From: Anoplopoma fimbria | Taxonomy: Eukaryota; Chordata; Actinopteri; Perciformes; Anoplopomatidae | DNA: 64,000 nucleotides | Reading direction: 5' to 3' | Assembly (NCBI RefSeq): GCF_027596085.1 | Contig: NC_072455.1 | Span: 3,392,350-3,456,349, forward strand | Shown here: positions 58,802 through 64,000 of the stretch, one piece after another | Layout of the letters: each line of letters starts with the position of its first letter | How positions within the stretch are numbered: position 1 is the first letter of the stretch | Program-made: the position numbers and the translations under genes | The notes under the pieces: model-generated | The model's database searches: none | Told to the model about the DNA's origin: nothing | Seen by the model: only the letters and a program-made list of their open reading frames with translations

Positions 58802-59010
58802 TATTATTTGCAATGATATATAGTGTTAAGTGAGCTGCATACTTTATCAATCAATCTATTAGCCATTATTGGTTTTACTTCCTGTTTTAAAACTGACATT
58901 TGTCAGTTGCAAATAAAGATTGTTTCCTTTGTTTTATTGTAGTGCACAAAAAATGGTAAGTTTAGGCCATGGAGAAGGAGATACTCTAGTATAGATTAAA
59001 TGTATTTAGA
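58799..59010. repeat. Direct repeat, copy 2
   Basis: Second copy of 58318-58549, beginning at the right end of the Tc1 MITE. Confidence 0.88.
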
Positions 59011-59256
59011 AAAAACAATATTTTATTTTATGCATTTTTCAGAGACAGTACTGCTAAACATATAACATCCCTGGTTAGGCTTTTTTAAATACATAAAATT
59101 ACTACAAAACCATATTTATAAGACAGATATAGAATAAAAAAACATCAGAACAGATAGAAATGTTTATTATGCAATGTAAAAACCAGCTGAAATGATCTGA
59201 TTGAAAAGAATATGTTCTGATTTCTTAGGCCATACTGTGTTTGCCACTCGTTGGGT

Positions 59257-59979
59257 AAAGGTATGTTCTCTACTGAGAGCACGAAAGATATTTTTCCAGA
59301 AGTTCAAGCAAGTTTTAGATGCACACTTTCCATCTTTTTCCCCCAAAGGATTTTTTTAGTTTTCTAGCATTTATGAATTTTTCATTTTTTTTAACATTTC
59401 ACTAGTGAAAATGCAGTGAAAACAAGGATTTGTTTTTGAGGAAATTTGTTCCCAAATGAGATGGAAAAAGCTAATTAGTCGAAGGGCTTGCAGACATAAA
59501 TCCCACTGTTGAAAGTGAATTTAAAAATGTTCTGAGTTCAGTTTGCAAAATATGTTTATTAAAATTGTTGCCAAAGTCAGATGAGAAGATTGATACCTCT
59601 CCTGTGGTAAATATGACACTACAGCTCAGCTGGTTTTTACATTTCTTTTATCTATTATACAAAATGTGGAAGCTCTGGTAGGCAGAGCAAGATAGGCCCG
59701 TTGTTTTCCCCCTACTTCCAGTCTTTATGCTAAGCTAAGCTAATGGCCCTGGCTTTATGTTTAGAGCACAAACATGAGCATCTTTTGCAACCAACTCTTG
59801 TCAAGAATGCAAACGTATATACTAAAATACGCAGCCATTCTTTACGACGATTAATTATTTACTTTGTGAATCATTTATTTATAACCTGTAAATAGTGGTT
59901 TTTCCCGCTACTTTTTGCTGCCCTGTGATATTTGACTGCCATGAATTGACTAATCATTTGTTGCTCAAGTGAAGGAATG
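59257..59979. repeat. ~725-bp repeat, near-identical to 63268-64000
   Basis: From AAAGGTATGTTCTCTACTGA onward this matches the end of the window with about ten scattered differences and one 10-bp indel (near 59870). It includes GATGAGAAGATTGATACCTC and CTTTATGCTAAGCTAAGCTA, words of a common teleost interspersed repeat that also occurs, diverged, at 19.9-20.2 kb. No coding capacity. Confidence 0.92.
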
Positions 59980-60106
59980 CTTTTTTTATAGATGCAATAA
60001 TATTTTAGAGGAGATAATCTGCTCCGGTTTGGACATCAGGTGATATCTTTCCTTAGTTTTCGTAATGACCAGATCCAATCTACCTTTTAAGATACGTTTT
60101 TGTATA

Positions 60107-60734
60107 CCTGGTGTGAACAGAACTTGCTGCCTTTGTGCAGGACTCTGAATCTGTATCTTGATTGTAAGTGAAGGTTGATAAAAATGTAAATACATCCAAA
60201 TATCAAACATTAGGAGCAAAAATCACCCAAAGTTCTTCTACTGTGAGATTGATGAAATATCGAGGTACCTTTTGGGTGGTTTAATCAGAAAGGTTTAGGC
60301 TCTTAGATTCATCTTTAGAGGAGTAAATACATAAAATATCCACTTTATAATCTAAGAAATGCAGTTGCTGCAAACCTAAAAAACAACCTGGTGTGAACAG
60401 AACTTGAACTCTGAATCTGTATCTTGATTGTAAGTGAAGGTTGATCAGCATCAGAATTAATGGGGGTAAAAAATGTAAATACATCCAAATATCAAACATC
60501 AGGAGCAAAAATCACCCAAAGTTCTTCTACTGTGAGGTTGGTGAAATATCGAGGTACCTTTTGGGTGGTTTAATCAGAAAGGTTTAGGCTCTTTCGAGGA
60601 GTAAATACATAAAATATCCACTTTATAATCTAAGAAATGTAGTTGCTGCAAACCTAAAAAATCAGCATCAGAATTAATGGGGGTAAAAAATGTAAATACA
60701 TCCAAATATCAAACATCAGGAGCAAAAATCACCC
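60107..60734. repeat. Tandem repeat, ~280-bp unit, about 2.3 copies
   Basis: Units start CCTGGTGTGAACAGAACTTG at 60107 and 60387; a third, partial unit covers 60660-60734. Units share TGTATCTTGATTGTAAGTGA, ACATCCAAATATCAAACAT and GAAATATCGAGGTACCTTTT. Units 2 and 3 carry an extra block CAGCATCAGAATTAATGGGG that unit 1 lacks. The minus-strand frames starting MLLMFDIWMYLHF come from this repeat and are not genes. Confidence 0.9.
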
Positions 60735-61072
60735 ACTTTTAATTGCGACTTTTATTTTGAAACGCTAATTGGAAGTTGCGTCTCTCGTCTCTCGGCGGCT
60801 CCACGGACGCAGCCTCGGGGACGACAGACATCCAGTCCACGCAGCTGGGTCGCGACCAGGGACCCATATCTCCTCACTTCAAAGGCTTCCTCTTCCTCCT
60901 CATCCTCCTCTTCCTCCTCATCCTCCTCCTCCTCCTCCTCCATCCATCCATCGAGCTGCAAACATGGACGATGTGAAATGAAATGCAGGAGCAAAACGAC
61001 GGACAGAGAGAGAGAGAGAGAGAGAGAGAGACATTTAAATAGACCAGAGAAGGAGTGAGAGACTGCAGACAG
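60735..61072 (+). other. GC-rich candidate first exon of another gene
   Basis: An abrupt rise in GC and CpG (CGTCTCTCGTCTCTCGGCGG and following, 60778-60870), a (TCC)n run at 60893-60943, a short GA array and a donor-like CTGCAGACAG/GTAAAT at 61073. This looks like a 5'UTR exon and promoter edge on the + strand. It has no recognisable protein and no downstream exon in the window, so this is a guess. Confidence 0.3.
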
Positions 61073-61212
61073 GTAAATCTGATTGGATTTTTTTTTTTTT
61101 AAATCGGCTTTGCATGTGACATGGTGCGCACACATGGGAGGGAGTGCGCGTTTGTTGTTGTTATTGCATTACAGCACACACACACTAATGCGCAGAAAAC
61201 ACAAATGGAATA

Positions 61213-61251
<39 letters not shown>

Positions 61252-61485
61252 TGAGATGCATGCGTGATCTTTTGCGTCCATTATTCTGCAGGATTTTTTT
61301 TTTCTGCTCAGGTGCGTCTTTTTTTTTACAAAATGTCACCATTTGGTTGAATGTGTCATAGGATTATTATTATTATTATTATTATATTATTTTTTTTTTT
61401 TGCAGGATGAATTCAAAAAAGAAAAAAAAAAAAAGCCTGTGGCTGCATGTGGACTTGAAAGGGAGCAGTGGGAGCTTATACTGGG

Positions 61486-61539
<54 letters not shown>

Positions 61540-62946
61540 AGGATTAGTCTGTGCACATATACTGCTAACATAGTCATGAATAGCATTGAAATGTGTTCAT
61601 ACATGCACCCTGTTGTGTGTTAGAAATTCATTCTAGGTGTCAATATGTTAGAATAAGCAGAATGCATTGAAATCAAATGCTCCATCTTCTAAAATGCATG
61701 TTAAATATGTTGTTTTTGATCATGGATATGGAATATTGCTCTCAGGATTGTTGTTTCTCATCTTGCTGCGCCCGGTGTTGCTCCTGTTGCTTTATCCTCT
61801 GCTAGTGGACTCCCTGTCCTCAGCTTGTAACAAGGCCTGCTGACATCTACAGCCATGTAACATCGGGTATTTGTGCCAATTATTATAAAACTACAAGATG
61901 ATTTACAGGAACTACAATTAGCAGATATATATAGAGGGGGAAAACAACTGTTGCAGTTTCTATGTTGCCACATTATTGCAAGTATTCATGTTGTTGGGTT
62001 CAGATGTGTGTTAGCAGCGAAGCAGGAAGGTGATCATCATGATCAGAGCACATTTGTCAGATTTAATCATTTCAAAAGGAAATTAAACGGCAAGAGTTGC
62101 GATAATCGACATATCTGTTCAGGCATTTATCGAGCAGATGCATGCTTTTATTTTCTCATATGAGAGAATATGCTGCTTATCTCTGTTTTAATAGTAATGC
62201 AAATTGGATATCAGCAAAGCGAAGCCCCATTGATCTGGTTAAATAAGCGATTTCAAGACATTTGGGTCCAATATATTGACATTTTGTAGACCAAATGATT
62301 ATACAAAAACACAAGATTACCAGCATATACATCTGTTTCCAGATAAACCGTTTGCAGAACTGTTGAAGTATTTCAATATTTGTTGACATAATTTAGGCAG
62401 CTTTAGAGTTTTAATAGAGCCATAATCGTTTTTTCTTCTTGTAATAAGTCACTCAGCGCGATGAGGAAGGCCCTGTGGAAGCGCCCTGGAGCAGGACGCT
62501 CATAGTCACTCCTCTGGAACCTGTTGGTGATCGTGGCCTCTGATGACACACATTTTCTTTTAGCTTTTATAACCAATGATCAGCTTGCAAGGCCAATTTA
62601 GTGTCACTGCGAAGGAGGCTTGGTTAACCGTTTTCCAATGTCATTTGACTGCAAAAGAAAATGTCGATTGTTGTAAGTTGTTTTGGTGACAACTAGCGCA
62701 AGTTGGGCTGTAAAGTGTTGTAGCAGCTCGCCTGAAAGAGCCTCCCTACGATCTAACGTTAGCTGGGTGAGCTAACGTTAGGTCGTCCTTCTGCAGAGCA
62801 ATGGAGAGTGACACCGAGGGACTGTTAAAACAAGTGCTGCCACTGGCCATCATTTTATGTAACCCGTCCAATTCTGTGAGCAGCAACTGTGTCCTTTCAA
62901 GTCCGGATGCCAGCCCGGGCGTACAGTGATTAGATAATACGTTTCC
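61073..62946. other. Unassigned noncoding sequence with short arrays
   Basis: Contains a (GA)n array at 61215-61249, (ATT)n at 61362-61385, (TG)n at 61490-61538, and a near-perfect inverted repeat at 62748-62786. No gene recognised. Confidence 0.45.
62748..62786. repeat. Inverted repeat, 17-bp arms
   Basis: ACGATCTAACGTTAGCT, a 5-nt loop GGGTG, then AGCTAACGTTAGGTCGT; the arms differ at one position. Confidence 0.93.
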
Positions 62947-62950
62947 TTTG

Positions 62951-62952
<2 letters not shown>

Positions 62953-63014
<62 letters not shown>
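62953..63014. repeat. (TG)n microsatellite
   Basis: About 31 TG units. Confidence 0.97.
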
Positions 63015-63016
<2 letters not shown>

Positions 63017-63149
63017 GCTGCTGTACAGTACAGAGTTGTATTCATAAGAGACAGTGCTCAGACAGGCTTGCGCTGATTCCTTATGTAAGCGAATCATCGA
63101 GGAAGGAGGCCAAAGAAGGCTGAGCGCTAAACAAGCATAAGATGCATAA

Positions 63150-63151
<2 letters not shown>

Positions 63152-63206
<55 letters not shown>
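63152..63206. repeat. (CA)n microsatellite
   Basis: About 27 CA units, complementary in orientation to the TG array 140 bp upstream. Confidence 0.97.
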
Positions 63207-63210
<4 letters not shown>

Positions 63211-63267
63211 CTTAACGCGAGGAAGTGAAGTGAAGGCGAAGGAGGGGTGATGCTGTGCTGGTAGACA

Positions 63268-64000
63268 AAAGGTATGTTCTCTACTGAGGGCACGAAAGAT
63301 ATTTTTCCAGATGTTCAAGCAAGTTTTAGATGCACACTTTCCATCTTTTTCCCCCAAAGGATTTTTTTAGTTTTCTAGCATTTATGAATTTTTCATTTTT
63401 TTTAACATTTCACTAGTGAAAATGCAGTGAAAACAAGGATTTGTTTTTGAGGAAATTTGTTCCCAAATGAGATGGAAAAAGCTAATTAGTCGAAGGGCTT
63501 GCAGACATAAATCCCACTGTTGAAACTGAATTTAAAAATGTTCTGAGTTCAGTTTGCAAAATATGTTTATTAAAATTGTTGCCAAAGTCAGATGAGAAGA
63601 TTGATACCTCTCCTGTGGTAAATATGACACTACAGCTCAGCTGGTTTTTATATTTCTTTTATCTATTATACAAAATGTGGAAGCGCTGGTAGGCAGAGCA
63701 AGATAGGCCCGTTGTTTTCCCCCTACTTCCAGTCTTTATGCTAAGCTAAGCTAATGGCCCTGGCTTTATGTTTAGAGCACAAACATGAGCATCTTTTGCA
63801 ACCAACTCTTGTCAAGAACGCAAACGTATATACTAAAATACGCAGCCATTCTTTACGACGATTAATTATTTACTTTGTGAAATGTATTCAATCATTTATT
63901 TATAACCTGTAAATAGTGGTTTTTTCCGCTACTTTTTGCTGCCCTGTGATATTTGACTGCCATGAATTGACTAATCATTTGTTGCTCAAGTGAAGGAATG
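63268..64000. repeat. ~730-bp repeat, second copy, cut by the window end
   Basis: Direct-orientation copy of 59257-59979, about 98% identical by eye, with an extra ATGTATTCAA near 63882. The match continues to the last base, so its right end is outside the window. Confidence 0.92.

Noticed and set aside
59986..60508. Paired minus-strand ORFs with the same N-terminus as a duplicated small gene
   Set aside because: They are produced by the 280-bp noncoding tandem repeat; the frames diverge after the first residues and have no family match.

Overview
This window is vertebrate nuclear DNA, almost certainly from a ray-finned (teleost) fish. The evidence is a single intron-rich GPCR gene, very dense (CA)n/(TG)n and (TC)n microsatellites, and several dispersed repeats I know from teleost genomes: a tRNA-derived SINE with a (TAATG)n tail, a Tc1-type MITE, a hAT-type MITE, a TTAA-flanked MITE, Harbinger-like MADF relics and LINE 3' ends. 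There is no operon structure, no CRISPR array, and no rRNA or tRNA gene that I can support.

The only gene I can define confidently is a serotonin 5-HT2C-type receptor (htr2c; teleosts keep more than one co-ortholog and I cannot tell which this is) on the + strand. I assemble six coding exons: 28792-29206, 37988-38188, 45192-45355, 45465-45618, 47023-47258 and 49028-49600. They join in frame (phases 1,1,0,1,0) to 580 codons plus TGA. A probable 5'UTR exon lies at 23218-23390 and carries two upstream ORFs that overlap as TAATG. The product has all class A hallmarks (D121, C149, D156, DRY 173-175, W403, NPLVY 443-447) and ends in the PDZ-type tail SSV, as human 5-HT2C does. The third intracellular loop is much longer than in human and is split over its own exons.

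Layout: 1-23217 has no gene I can support, only repeats, microsatellites and unrecognised sequence. 23218-49600 is htr2c with introns of about 4.8, 8.8, 7.0, 0.1, 1.4 and 1.8 kb, loaded with repeats. 49601 to about 54550 is probable 3'UTR and flank with several candidate poly(A) signals. 55107-55169 is a perfect 63-nt palindrome. 55.2-57.7 kb holds an unassigned GC-rich stretch, a hAT MITE and a LINE 3' fragment interrupted by a SINE. 58.3-60.7 kb holds tandem duplications and a Tc1 MITE. 60.73-61.07 kb is a GC-rich candidate first exon of another gene. The last ~730 bp repeat 59257-59979 almost exactly.

The most interesting points concern htr2c. The mammalian RNA-editing and alternative-donor site at the DRY loop is altered, and a SINE tail sits about 16 nt into the intron where mammals keep the editing-complementary sequence. 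Three acceptors use (TC)n microsatellites as their polypyrimidine tract. The third-loop exons form a frame-neutral 390-nt cassette. I see no new multi-gene system.
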